Assembly (NCBI GenBank): GCA_946614435.1
Contig: CAMOGW010000017.1
Span: forward strand, 1 to 48,027
Length of the DNA stretch: 48,027 nucleotides
Direction of reading: 5' to 3'
Source: an uncultured Prevotella sp.
GTDB taxonomy: Bacteria; Bacteroidota; Bacteroidia; Bacteroidales; Bacteroidaceae
Below the pieces are notes generated by a model. The model was not told where the DNA came from. It saw nothing but the letters and a program-made list of their open reading frames with translations, and ran no database searches. Below, one piece after another: positions 34,966 to 42,549 of the stretch; positions within the stretch are counted from its first letter, which is position 1; the number at the start of each line of letters is the position of its first letter. Position numbers and translations under genes: made by a program.

Positions 34966-37032
34966 CTATTTGTAGTTTTCCAGTCCTGTGTTCAGGTATT
35001 TGATGTAGGCATCCTTGTCCTCGTCGTAAGAGCGGAGCGCATTGAGCGGCTTTCCTGTTCTCGGGTCGAGCAGCACATAGCAGGGTTGGGTGTTGGCCCC
35101 CACCTTCACTCGTTGCAGATAGCTCCATTTGTCACCAACAGTGCGCAGGGTACGGGTCTGCCCGTTAGCTTCTTCTACTTCAATGGGCTCGGGTAGGGGA
35201 GTCTTGTCATCTACGTAGAGTGAGATGAGCACATATCGGTTGTTCAGAATGTCTTGCACCTGTGGATCCGTCCACACGGCGGCTTCCATCTTACGGCAGT
35301 TCACGCATCCGAAGCCAGTGAAGTCTATCATGACCGGCTTGCCTTCGGCCAGTGCCGCAGCCATGCCTTGTTCATAATCTCTGTACTTTGCTTCTACCGT
35401 GCCCGAATAGACGGTCTTGTTGAACAAATGACCTTCGGCAGTGCGGAAGTCCTGCGTGTTCATGGGAGGGGCAAAAGCCGAGATGGCCTTGAGGGGGGCA
35501 CCCCATAGTCCTGGGAGCATATAGACTGCAAATGCCAGTGACAGCATGCCGAGGAAGAACTGCGGAACATTGGTCCGTCTTGACTCGTCATCGTGTGGAA
35601 ATTTGAGCCAGCCCAGCAGATAGATGCCCAACAGGGCAAACAGTACAATCCACAGACTTACGAACACTTCGCGGTCCAGCAGGTGCCAGCCATAAGCCAA
35701 ATCGGCTACCGACAGGAACTTCAGGGCAAAAGCCAGTTCGATGAATCCAAGCACCACTTTGATGGTGTTCATCCATCCGCCAGACTTTGGTGCGCTCTTC
35801 AGTAGCGATGGGAAGAGAGCAAACAGCGTGAAGGGGATGGCCAGCGCAATGGCAAAGCCCAGCATGCCGATTGTTGGTGCGATGATGCTGCCTTGTGTGG
35901 ATACGGCTACCAACAAGAATCCGATGATGGGACCTGTGCAGGAGAATGACACAAGTGTCAGCGTGAAAGCCATCAGGAAGATGGATAGCAGTCCCGTCGT
36001 GTTCTCCGACTTCTGGTCAATCTTATTAGTCCAAGTGGAAGGCAATGTCAGTTCGAAGGCACCGAAGAACGATGCTGCAAACACCACCAGCAGCAAGGCA
36101 ATGAGGATGTTGAATACTGCATTCGTTGAGATTGCGTTGAGGGCGGAAGCTCCAAAAATAAGGGTGACGAGAAGTCCTAACAGCAAGTAGATGACCACGA
36201 TGGAGATGCCGTAGATGATGGCCTCGCTCACAGCCTTTGAGCGTTTCTTGTTTCGTTTCAGGAAAAACGAGACGGTCATTGGGATGATGGGCCAGACGCA
36301 CGGAGTGAGAATGGCGAGGAAACCGCCTAAGAGACCTTGCAGGAAAATCATCCACCATGCTGAGGATTCGGCGTCTGTATGATCGCTGAACGCCTTGAGT
36401 TCCGAGGTGATAGGTGTCCAGAGTCCTGTCGTTGATGAAGTTGGCATGTTCGTCTCCACCAGACTGTCTTGCGTCAGACTGTCTTCTGGCAGCTCTTGCT
36501 CAATCCGTTCTTCCTCTTTGGCACTTTCCGTATTTCCTTGAGCTCCGTTTTCCGTTTTCTCAGCATGAGTGATTGTTGCAGGCGACTTTCCGTTTGCCTT
36601 GAATTCTACCTGTGTGGGCGGCAGACACATCTCGTCATTGCATGCTCCGTATTCCAAGTAGCCCTCTATCGCATAGTTCGGTTTCGTGAATCTGATTTTC
36701 TGAACGAAGGTTCCCTTTCCTTCAAAATAGCGTAGCTTCATGCCGAACATTTGGTCGAACTGCTCGGTGAGTTTGCCTCGCGGTTGCAGTTTGCCTACCA
36801 GTTCGGCACCGTCCAGTTTGACTGCGGTGAAAGTGGCTTCGATAGGCCCGTCCTGCCCCAAGTCGGTAGAGTAAACGTGCCATCCGTTGTCGATGACTGC
36901 CGAGAACAGGATCTCGGCCATCTCGTCATTGATAGTTTTCAGCTCAGTCTTAAAATGTACTGGATTGGAGATTTGTGCCAGTATGATGAGGGGCATCATC
37001 AACAGGCAGAATGATAAGACGGCTTTCTTCAT
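34966..37032 (-). CDS. dsbD: Thiol:disulfide interchange protein DsbD
   Basis: Carries reducing power from cytoplasmic thioredoxin across the inner membrane to periplasmic proteins. The 688-aa protein has a signal peptide (MKKAVLSFCLLMMPLIILAQ), an N-terminal DsbD-alpha-type domain, an acidic linker (about residues 165-210), a membrane domain of eight or so helices with cysteines in FLAILTPCVWPIIPM and FSCTGPIIGFLL, and a C-terminal thioredoxin-like domain with FGCVNCRKME (C576, C579). The redox cysteines of the membrane and C-terminal domains are visible; the N-terminal domain pair (YGACNDEMCLP) is also present. It is the last gene of a probable tcdA-kinase-dsbD unit, starting 12 bases after the kinase gene. 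Confidence 0.93.
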   Translation of the reverse strand: MKKAVLSFCLLMMPLIILAQISNPVHFKTELKTINDEMAEILFSAVIDNGWHVYSTDLGQDGPIEATFTAVKLDGAELVGKLQPRGKLTEQFDQMFGMKLRYFEGKGTFVQKIRFTKPNYAIEGYLEYGACNDEMCLPPTQVEFKANGKSPATITHAEKTENGAQGNTESAKEEERIEQELPEDSLTQDSLVETNMPTSSTTGLWTPITSELKAFSDHTDAESSAWWMIFLQGLLGGFLAILTPCVWPIIPMTVSFFLKRNKKRSKAVSEAIIYGISIVVIYLLLGLLVTLIFGASALNAISTNAVFNILIALLLVVFAASFFGAFELTLPSTWTNKIDQKSENTTGLLSIFLMAFTLTLVSFSCTGPIIGFLLVAVSTQGSIIAPTIGMLGFAIALAIPFTLFALFPSLLKSAPKSGGWMNTIKVVLGFIELAFALKFLSVADLAYGWHLLDREVFVSLWIVLFALLGIYLLGWLKFPHDDESRRTNVPQFFLGMLSLAFAVYMLPGLWGAPLKAISAFAPPMNTQDFRTAEGHLFNKTVYSGTVEAKYRDYEQGMAAALAEGKPVMIDFTGFGCVNCRKMEAAVWTDPQVQDILNNRYVLISLYVDDKTPLPEPIEVEEANGQTRTLRTVGDKWSYLQRVKVGANTQPCYVLLDPRTGKPLNALRSYDEDKDAYIKYLNTGLENYK

Positions 37033-37044
37033 CTGTCGTTAGTT

Positions 37045-37689
37045 TTAGTGTTGTTTGTCTGTACGTTTGATATACTCCATGATGATGTCGGCAGCATCCT
37101 CTTCCTTGAGCATGTCCATGGAGATGATGAGGTCATAGTTTCGGGTGTCGTAGCGTGAGCGGTCGCTGTACTTTTTGATATAGGCTTCGCGCCCTTCGTC
37201 CACGCTCTCTATGATGTCGAGCGCATCCTCATATCGCAGTCCTCTTTTGCTCATGAGCCTTTCTATGCGGTGCTCCAGCGAAGCCTGCAGGAACACGTTC
37301 ACCCTGTTCTTCCATTCGCGGAAAATGAGGAACGTGCTGCGTCCGGCAATCACGCATGACTCTTTTTCAGCCAGACTCTTCAGAATCTTTTGCTCCGTCT
37401 CGAACATGGCAGCTGTCGTAGGCTTAGGCTTGTTGTCGGCAGTGTTGAACAACTTCTTGTAGTAGTCGTTGAACTCTTGCCACCACGACGGCTCTTTCTT
37501 CTCCTGAGCTTTCAGGCGTTCTATCTCCTCTATGTCCAGTCCGAATTTCTCCGTAAGTCCTTGGATGAGTGCTTTGTCGTAATATTTCACGTTCAATCGT
37601 TCGGCCAGAATGCGTCCTACCGTTCGTCCGCCGCTTCCGATTTCGCGATTGATGGTAATAATGAATCTCTCGTTTCGGTTCATAGTCAT
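37045..37689 (-). CDS. Cytidylate-kinase-like protein
   Basis: Protein of 214 aa matching the cytidylate kinase-like family (Cytidylate_kin2). The P-loop is INREIGSGGRTVGRILAERL near residues 13-32, the mid-part has the CVIAGRSTFLIFR segment, and the lid/arginine region is SLEHRIERLMSKRG. The start may be either MTMNRNE or the internal MNRNE two codons later. Family members are common in Bacteroidota and Firmicutes alongside the true cmk, so CMP phosphorylation is likely but not certain. It lies 37 bases after tcdA and 12 before dsbD on the minus strand. Confidence 0.85.
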   Translation of the reverse strand: MTMNRNERFIITINREIGSGGRTVGRILAERLNVKYYDKALIQGLTEKFGLDIEEIERLKAQEKKEPSWWQEFNDYYKKLFNTADNKPKPTTAAMFETEQKILKSLAEKESCVIAGRSTFLIFREWKNRVNVFLQASLEHRIERLMSKRGLRYEDALDIIESVDEGREAYIKKYSDRSRYDTRNYDLIISMDMLKEEDAADIIMEYIKRTDKQH

Positions 37690-37726
37690 TCCTCCGTTTC
37701 TTTATATTATATATAAATATGTGTAT

Positions 37727-38485
37727 TTAGCTTTCTTCCTTACTCTCCAGTCTCCACGAGTCCTTGATCAGGTCTTTCACCACTTCGCCGCCTATCACCA
37801 GTCCTGCAGCCGCAGGCACAAAGGCGTTTGAGGCAGGAATGGCGCGTGGCCTGTTTGTAGCTGTAGGGTCGGCGGCATCATCTTTTTCTTTGATGGGCTG
37901 TAGCGGCTGCTCCTCACTGAAGACCACCTTCAGCCCCCGAATTCCCTCCTTACGCAGTTTCTTGCGAATGATCTTCGCCAGCGGGTCCATCTGCGTCTGC
38001 TCGATATCGGCCACGCGAAAGGCAGTAGCATCCATCTTGTTGGCGGCTCCCATGCTCGATATAACCGGCACCCCCAGCTTGTGGCACCTGCGGATTATCT
38101 CCAGCTTGGCCGTGACCGTGTCAATGCAGTCCACCACATAGTCGTATTGTGACAGGTCGAACTCGTCGGCATTCTCGGGCAAGTAGAAAGTAGGGTACGT
38201 GTGTACCTCGCAATCCGGGTTGATGTCGTGGATGCGCGCTTTGGCCACATCCACTTTCAGCTGCCCTATAGTAGAGTGAAGTGCAATGATTTGTCGGTTG
38301 ATGTTCGATAGACACACGCGGTCGCTGTCTATCAGGTCGAGCGCTCCCACACCGCTGCGAGCCAGTACCTCGGTGACGTAGCCGCCCACGCCGCCCACGC
38401 CGAAAACAGCCACGTGGCAGTCGGCGAGCTTATCTACGGCTGCGCTGCCAAACAGTAGGCGGGTTCTTGAGAATTGGTCCTGCAT
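37727..38485 (-). CDS. tcdA: tRNA threonylcarbamoyladenosine dehydratase TcdA
   Basis: ATP-dependent enzyme that converts t6A37 of tRNA to its cyclic form ct6A. The 252-aa E1-like protein has the nucleotide-binding loop VAVFGVGGVGGYVTEVLARS (about residues 25-44), the LIDSDRVCLSNINRQIIAL signature (about 56-74), VVDCIDTVTAKLEIIRRC and ISSMGAANKMDATAFRVADI; the last two distinguish TcdA/CsdL from MoeB and ThiF. It lacks a zinc-binding CxxC of MoeB. The region directly upstream holds the terminator of the tRNA cluster, so tcdA probably has its own promoter; its position beside tRNA genes fits its role. Confidence 0.92.
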   Translation of the reverse strand: MQDQFSRTRLLFGSAAVDKLADCHVAVFGVGGVGGYVTEVLARSGVGALDLIDSDRVCLSNINRQIIALHSTIGQLKVDVAKARIHDINPDCEVHTYPTFYLPENADEFDLSQYDYVVDCIDTVTAKLEIIRRCHKLGVPVISSMGAANKMDATAFRVADIEQTQMDPLAKIIRKKLRKEGIRGLKVVFSEEQPLQPIKEKDDAADPTATNRPRAIPASNAFVPAAAGLVIGGEVVKDLIKDSWRLESKEES

Positions 38486-38503
38486 CGTTGTTTTCTCTTA
38501 GAT

Positions 38504-38530
38504 ACAAAAAAAGACCCATTCATGGGTCTT
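38504..38530 (-). terminator. Terminator of the tRNA cluster
   Basis: On the minus strand AAGACCCA/TGGGTCTT forms an 8-base stem with a 4-base loop followed by seven or more T. It ends the transcript of the three tRNA genes. Confidence 0.85.
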
Positions 38531-38545
38531 CGTTGAGTCGTTTTG

Positions 38546-38617
38546 TAGTCGGTAAGGGAATCGAACCCTTATGCCAAGATTGAGAATCTTGTATCCTAAC
38601 CGTTAGATGAACCGACC
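38546..38617 (-). tRNA. tRNA-Glu (CTC), copy 2 of a tandem pair
   Basis: The minus strand folds as a 72-base tRNA: acceptor GGTCGGT/ACCGACT with a G-U first pair, D arm, anticodon stem AAGAT/ATCTT around loop TCTCAA with anticodon CTC, T arm AAGGG-TTCGATT-CCCTT, and discriminator A. It is identical to the gene at 38661-38732. CCA is not encoded. Confidence 0.93.
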
Positions 38618-38660
38618 AGTTAGCTGTTAATGTTCGAAAATGTTGTTGGGGAAATCTCTG

Positions 38661-38732
38661 TAGTCGGTAAGGGAATCGAACCCTTATGCCAAGATTGAGA
38701 ATCTTGTATCCTAACCGTTAGATGAACCGACC
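38661..38732 (-). tRNA. tRNA-Glu (CTC), copy 1 of a tandem pair
   Basis: Identical over its full 72 bases to the gene at 38546-38617, with anticodon CTC. It is transcribed second in the cluster, after tRNA-Ser. The 43-base spacer between the copies carries no other gene. Confidence 0.93.
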
Positions 38733-38740
38733 AGCGTGTG

Positions 38741-38827
38741 CGGAAGCTGGGGGATTCGAACCCCCGGTACAGTCACCCGTACGGCAGTTTAGCAAACTAC
38801 TGGTTTCAGCCACTCACCCAAACTTCC
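38741..38827 (-). tRNA. tRNA-Ser (GCT)
   Basis: The minus strand gives an 87-base class II tRNA: acceptor GGAAGTT/AGCTTCC, D arm, anticodon stem-loop CAGTAGTTTGCTAAACTG with anticodon GCT, a long variable arm (CCGTACGGGTGACTGTACCG region), T arm GGGGG-TTCGAAT-CCCCC, discriminator G. The long variable arm and the anticodon both identify serine. Confidence 0.93.
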
Positions 38828-38876
38828 TCGGTCTTGCTTTTCAGCTACCGAAATGCACTTTCGCTCAAATGCGGTG

Positions 38877-38908
38877 CAAAGGTACATACTTTTTTTGACT
38901 CTTGCAAA
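38877..38908 (-). promoter_or_regulatory. Promoter of the tRNA cluster
   Basis: The minus strand shows TTTG (38905-38908), a 20-base spacer and TACCTTTG (38877-38884), a full consensus match about 50 bases before tRNA-Ser. Confidence 0.7.
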
Positions 38909-39009
38909 TTTTCCAGCCATCTTTTTTCGAAAAATTTGTCTATGCACCTGAAATGCACCTGTAATTAACGTCTGTTCTTGTTCATTTCATGGTGCTATCT
39001 GTCTTGTTC

Positions 39010-39127
39010 TTCGGGGTGATTTAGGCTATTTGAGCATAAGCAGCGGTAGCCGATTATATAATCCGCTATAGCCGATTATATAGTCCGCTGTAGCTGCTTA
39101 TACTCAAACGACCTGAATCCTCCCGTG
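39010..39127. repeat. Palindromic interspersed element, copy B (118 bp)
   Basis: It begins TTCGGGGTGATTTAGG and ends with the imperfect reverse complement. The centre AGCCGATTATATAATCCGCT and the following ATAGCCGATTATATAGTCCG match copy A (10285-10402) with scattered substitutions. Length equals copy A. It lies upstream of the tRNA promoter in a non-coding stretch. Confidence 0.7.
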
Positions 39128-39130
39128 ATA

Positions 39131-39316
39131 TTAGCGCTTTGAATCCATAAAGAAAGGCATCTCGCCCCATGATATGAGAGCGATGCCGATAGTGTCTATA
39201 CCTCTATTTCTCAGTAAGTTGGGGCGTTTTAGTTGCCACATGCCTTCATGGTAATCGCCAGAGGCAAAAGTAGCCTTTAAAGCCTCGACCTTCTTTATCA
39301 GACACAGCACAGCATC
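39131..39316 (-). pseudogene. C-terminal fragment of an unidentified gene
   Basis: Open minus-strand frame of 61 codons ending at TAA (39131-39133) and blocked upstream by TAA at 39317-39319, with no good start. The translation includes KKVEALKATFASGDYHEGMW, RNRGIDTIGIALISWGEM and PFFMDSKR, which reads like real protein. It stops a few bases before the duplicated segment at 39325, so it was probably truncated by that rearrangement. A short intact gene starting at an internal GTG (39308-39310) is possible. The family is not recognised. Confidence 0.45.
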
Positions 39317-39324
39317 TTATAACT

Positions 39325-39437
39325 AAATTTCCACCACTTTCTGACATCTCCAGCAGAAAAATTGCCAATTAGCAACTTCGTGTAACATATTTCTGCCAAA
39401 TCCTGCACCAAAGTCAACGAAAAATTGTAATTTTGCA
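39325..39437 (+). repeat. Duplicated promoter segment, copy 1
   Basis: About 113 bases including CCACCACTTTCTGACA, GCAGAAAAATTG, TAACATATTTCTGCCAA and a final TAATTTTGCA. Copy 2 is at 40069-40185 in the same orientation with scattered differences. The -7 box TAATTTTG (39428-39435) lies just before the 150-aa gene at 39446. Confidence 0.75.
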
Positions 39438-39445
39438 TTCATGTT

Positions 39446-39898
39446 ATGGAAACAACAGAGACCACGATAGAGTCACTGATAGCCGCAGTGCTGTGCGATA
39501 TACGCCAGCATGGCTATTCGTCCGTCCAGCCCTTCTGCATTGGCAAGGTGGAGGAGCGCATGATGCTTTTTGCCCAAAACAATGCCATTACCCTTGCCAG
39601 CGACGCACTCTATATGAGTGCCAAGCAGCTGCAGCACTGCATGAGAGCTTCAAAGGCATCAAAAGGCTTGGTGGTCAACGATGCTGACCTGATAGCCTTT
39701 CCGCAACAGCGTTTTCAGATGGATCTTTATTATGACGGCGAATGCTTCATTTACACTGACGGAGTGTCGAAGTTCATCGTTCATCCAAACTACAAAATGA
39801 AAATCAGTCGTGAGTTTGTAGCACATGTGAACTTCATTACGGCTACAAGGGTGAAAGACCCAGCGGAGTTCACTCTACCCAAATATCGCAAAATATAA
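39446..39898 (+). CDS. Hypothetical protein, 150 aa
   Basis: The ATG at 39446 is ten bases after the -7 box TAATTTTG of the duplicated segment, so the leader is very short. There is no signal peptide or membrane segment. The N-terminal half is helical (ESLIAAVLCDIRQHGYSS, LYMSAKQLQHCMRASKASKG). The C-terminal half looks beta-rich, with QMDLYYDGECFIYTDGVSKF and IVHPNYKMKI, then VNFITATRVKDPAEF and a KYRKI end. This last pattern reminds me of small barnase/EndoU/colicin-like (BECR) nuclease domains of phage origin, but I cannot confirm it. It is flanked by direct repeats (39325-39437 and 40069-40185) and converges with a candidate structured RNA. Function unknown. Confidence 0.65.
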   Translation: METTETTIESLIAAVLCDIRQHGYSSVQPFCIGKVEERMMLFAQNNAITLASDALYMSAKQLQHCMRASKASKGLVVNDADLIAFPQQRFQMDLYYDGECFIYTDGVSKFIVHPNYKMKISREFVAHVNFITATRVKDPAEFTLPKYRKI

Positions 39899-40036
39899 AA
39901 GCTGGCCAACACGTGACCAGCTGTAAACTAAGTGAAGTAAACCAAGCGGCAAGGTCGAATTGCTCATCATCTCTGCGTTTCCGCAGCCATGCCACCGTTC
40001 CGCACATCGTGGCTCTACTTGGTTCCACCTTTCACG
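39891..40036 (-). ncRNA. Candidate structured RNA with terminator
   Basis: A minus-strand -7 box TATCTTTG lies at 40040-40047, and a hairpin AGCTGG/CCAGCT followed by T-rich sequence ends the unit (39900-39922, then 39890-39899). Between them are a stem CATCGTG/CACGATG (40033-40039 with 40005-40011), a perfect hairpin CTGCGGAAACGCAG with a GAAA tetraloop (39973-39986), and a segment AACCAAG in the first loop complementary to CTTGGTT further 3' (40018-40024 with 39940-39946), which would make a pseudoknot. I see no convincing ORF. The family is not recognised. Confidence 0.5.
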
Positions 40037-40068
40037 ATGCAAAGATACGAATAAGCGAGCAAACCACC

Positions 40069-40185
40069 AAATTTTTTTCCACCACTTTCTGACACCTACA
40101 GCAGAAAAATTGGCAATTTGCAACTTCTTGTAACATATTTCTGCCAATTCTTGCGCTGAAGTCAACAGAATTTGGTAATTTTGCA
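40069..40185 (+). repeat. Duplicated promoter segment, copy 2
   Basis: Same sequence family and orientation as 39325-39437, again ending in TAATTTTGCA (-7 box at 40176-40183). Here the box is followed not by the 150-aa gene but by an apparently non-coding stretch. Confidence 0.75.
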
Positions 40186-40189
40186 AAGG

Positions 40190-40490
40190 ATTCCGTCCAA
40201 ACGGAGGCTTCCAAGAAATAATGTGTAATCACTAAAGGAGTATGCGTATGAAGAGATAAAAGATATAAGGACATAAGACTGTCATCGACACTTGTGTCGC
40301 TTTGCACCTTTAGGTCAAAGAACGTCCACTTTTGATTCTTGTTTCTGATAATTGGGGAATTAAAAGAAACTGCAAGAACTGAAGTAGATAGTTCACGCCG
40401 TTCGACGTGGGCATTTACTCGTTTAAGAATGTTAGGTTATCTCCAATACCTCTGAAACGTAAGCGAAGTAGATTGCTCACGTTTTTTATT
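40190..40490 (+). ncRNA. Candidate non-coding transcript or leader remnant
   Basis: Downstream of the -7 box at 40176-40183 there is no ORF of useful length up to a terminator-like hairpin (AACGTAAGC/GCTCACGTT, 40456-40483, then TTTTTT). Inside are hairpins CCGT-CCAA-ACGG (40194-40206 region) and CGACA-CTTG-TGTCG (40285-40298), a direct repeat GAAGTAGATAGTTCACG (40381) and GAAGTAGATTGCTCACG (40465), and a tiny frame MRMKR preceded by AAAGGAG near 40235-40255. It may be a small RNA, or the decayed leader of a lost gene. From 40491 to 40604 I see nothing else. Confidence 0.35.
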
Positions 40491-40604
40491 CTAAGCAAAC
40501 GACAAATCACAAATAATAAAGGTTGTGCCCGACACAAACTTAGGGTTAGAGATAATGAAAAATAGCCTGCAGAATTTTTGTACGAAAGATAGAATATTAT
40601 TAGA

Positions 40605-42293
40605 CTACTTCAAAGACAGAAAATCTTTCAAAATTCTTTTTGCCTCAGAGCCAGCCAAGAAATAATTCTTGTTTTCAGGCAAATATCTGTCAAAAGATGG
40701 GTACAATTGACTATACTTTTCAATACCCTGGTGGGCATTATTCTTTTCTCTTTCTTTTACATACCTATGATAATTCTCTATTAAGCTAGAAAGCTTAATT
40801 TTCTTATCTCGAAATTTGTATTGCAAATTGAATAAACAATCAAGACCAATAACTGTAAGAGGGCGAATTCTGCGCTTTACGGATAATTCATATGAATTAA
40901 CAATGTCACCAAACTTAATAGATAGGTAGTGATTTAGTCCGTTTAATCTGTATTTGTAATCAGTATAGATAACTACGGGATAAATATTCAACTTTTTGTT
41001 GTAAGCGAATCCCAACGCTTCATATTTATTACCAACGTAGGCTTTTATGTATGCTTCTAATTGTTTTATCCCCTTCTTCTTTCCTTTGTCTGACTGGATG
41101 AAATTCCTATTCATGTGGTTTTCTATATAGGTGTAGTCAAATGATTCCATTACATCTTCTCCCATTAAGTTGTCCTTTAATTCCAAAACAAACAAACTAT
41201 TTCCAATTTTAAATATTGCATCAGGAATTGCATCAGGAAAACCTTTTCCCTCATCATCAAAAGCAGATACTTGCCATGAATTGCAAAAAGACGTCACCAG
41301 CACATTCTTGAATAAGGTGTGTTCAATTATTTTTCCACAATCTTTTTTTATGCCCTGAATTCCACTTTCATTTAATTTGTTTTTAAGTGTCATAAAAACG
41401 CCAATAAAAATCTGACTCAGCAGATAGTTCCAATGAAGAACATAATAGCCTCCATTATAATAGTATACAGGATGTGATTTCAAATCTAAATACGTGTCTG
41501 GTTTAATACTGTTTGCCACTAATGAATCAAATAGTTTTTGGCTCTTCTCATCTTCTTTTATGCCCGCTTTTAATATTCTATCTCTAGTATAACTCGTAAT
41601 AAAAATCATAAAAAAGATAGCCAAGAGACTAGCATACGAACGATAACAATCAAGTCCCCTCTCTTGAAAGAAATCATTTATTATTTTTTCTGTCTCCGGA
41701 TATTTGTTAGTAATTCCTTCAACAAAAGACTTGATACGAAACATTTCATATTCTATTCTTGGAACCTCATTCACATCTGTTTCCTGCAACAATAGAGGCC
41801 AAAAAAGTTTTTCGTATGCAAATGCATCATTAGGGGTGATAGAATCAATATTTTTTTGCATGTTATCAGTTGAATGGATTCGCCTTTCATTTGCTATTAG
41901 GACGAGTTTTAAGTATAATAAGCGCTCACTAACAGACAAAGAAACATTATCACAATGACCTTTCTTGTATTTAAGCAACAAACAGTACAATTCCATCAAT
42001 GTATAATTGTTGATATTCAAAGTTTTCTGGCAATGATCTGAAAGCCAATCAAGAATTTTATATCCTTCTTCTGTTCCTATTATAACATCTTTGAATTCCA
42101 TCATTATTTTTTCCTGTACGGAAGCACCTTCTATATGGCTTGCATAAAGCAGAGCAGAGATTGAAGTTGTGAAAACAATATACTTCTCTGCCAACCCTTC
42201 TTGTAAGAGATTGGCTATTACCTCCTCTTGTCCGTTTTTGAATACTTCGGTATAAGTAGGGAAAACGGGAAATGGTGATTTGGGATTTGGCAT
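40605..42293 (-). CDS. Hypothetical protein with PD-(D/E)XK nuclease-like motif
   Basis: Protein of 562 aa, mostly helical, soluble apart from one hydrophobic stretch (SLLAIFFMIFITSYT, about residues 225-239). Near residues 355-378 it reads FPDAIPDAIFKIGNSLFVLE then LKDN, giving PDAI-x9-ELKD: the arrangement of the catalytic Asp and Glu-x-Lys of PD-(D/E)XK nucleases. The following segment (KGKKKGIKQLEAYIKAYVGN) resembles the helix after that core, with a conserved-looking glutamine. This supports a nuclease of restriction or defence type but does not prove it. I do not recognise the full-length family. It lies 12 bases downstream of the broken ybjQ on the same strand and beside the second Cas9 locus; its base composition is AT-rich, suggesting transfer. 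The start MPNPKSPFPVFPTYTE looks natural. Confidence 0.7.
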   Translation of the reverse strand: MPNPKSPFPVFPTYTEVFKNGQEEVIANLLQEGLAEKYIVFTTSISALLYASHIEGASVQEKIMMEFKDVIIGTEEGYKILDWLSDHCQKTLNINNYTLMELYCLLLKYKKGHCDNVSLSVSERLLYLKLVLIANERRIHSTDNMQKNIDSITPNDAFAYEKLFWPLLLQETDVNEVPRIEYEMFRIKSFVEGITNKYPETEKIINDFFQERGLDCYRSYASLLAIFFMIFITSYTRDRILKAGIKEDEKSQKLFDSLVANSIKPDTYLDLKSHPVYYYNGGYYVLHWNYLLSQIFIGVFMTLKNKLNESGIQGIKKDCGKIIEHTLFKNVLVTSFCNSWQVSAFDDEGKGFPDAIPDAIFKIGNSLFVLELKDNLMGEDVMESFDYTYIENHMNRNFIQSDKGKKKGIKQLEAYIKAYVGNKYEALGFAYNKKLNIYPVVIYTDYKYRLNGLNHYLSIKFGDIVNSYELSVKRRIRPLTVIGLDCLFNLQYKFRDKKIKLSSLIENYHRYVKEREKNNAHQGIEKYSQLYPSFDRYLPENKNYFLAGSEAKRILKDFLSLK

Positions 42294-42305
42294 AACTACA
42301 AATTA

Positions 42306-42428
42306 TTATAACTGCGAAATCAGAGGAAAAATAGTCCCAATGGCCACGTTCACGATGATGGCGCCAAGATATGCCTTGATGGGATGCCCTTCTATTGTCG
42401 GAGTTGTTGTAATGATAAACTTATCCAT
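42306..42428 (-). pseudogene. Truncated YbjQ/UPF0145 family gene
   Basis: A 40-codon minus-strand frame reads MDKFIITTTPTIEGHPIKAY then LGAIIVNVAIGTIFPL and stops. The opening IITTTPTIEGHPIKAYLG is characteristic of UPF0145 (YbjQ), whose intact members are about 105 aa. After GT the frame is lost, and a shifted frame still shows a plausible remnant (SDFAVI), so the gene is both frameshifted and cut short. A -7 box TAATTTTG (42458-42465, minus strand) remains upstream and could now serve the downstream nuclease-like gene. Confidence 0.7.
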
Positions 42429-42549
42429 ATTTGAGAACATTATGAGTAATTTATGAGCAAAATTACAAAAAAAATCAGCAGGAATTGACCATTATTGCCA
42501 AAAATCTTATAAATTGAGTCGTTTTCTAACAAATTCTGTTGTGCTCTCG

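Noticed and set aside
39891..40036. Type III toxin-antitoxin (ToxIN-like) arrangement
   Set aside because: Those systems place RNA pseudoknot repeats upstream of the toxin on the same strand. Here the RNA is single-copy and convergent with the gene.
40190..40490. Known RNAs such as tmRNA, RNase P RNA or SRP RNA
   Set aside because: None of their conserved sequence blocks could be seen.
40176..40604. Retron or diversity-generating element in the non-coding stretch
   Set aside because: No reverse transcriptase gene is present anywhere in the window and no template/variable repeat pair was found.
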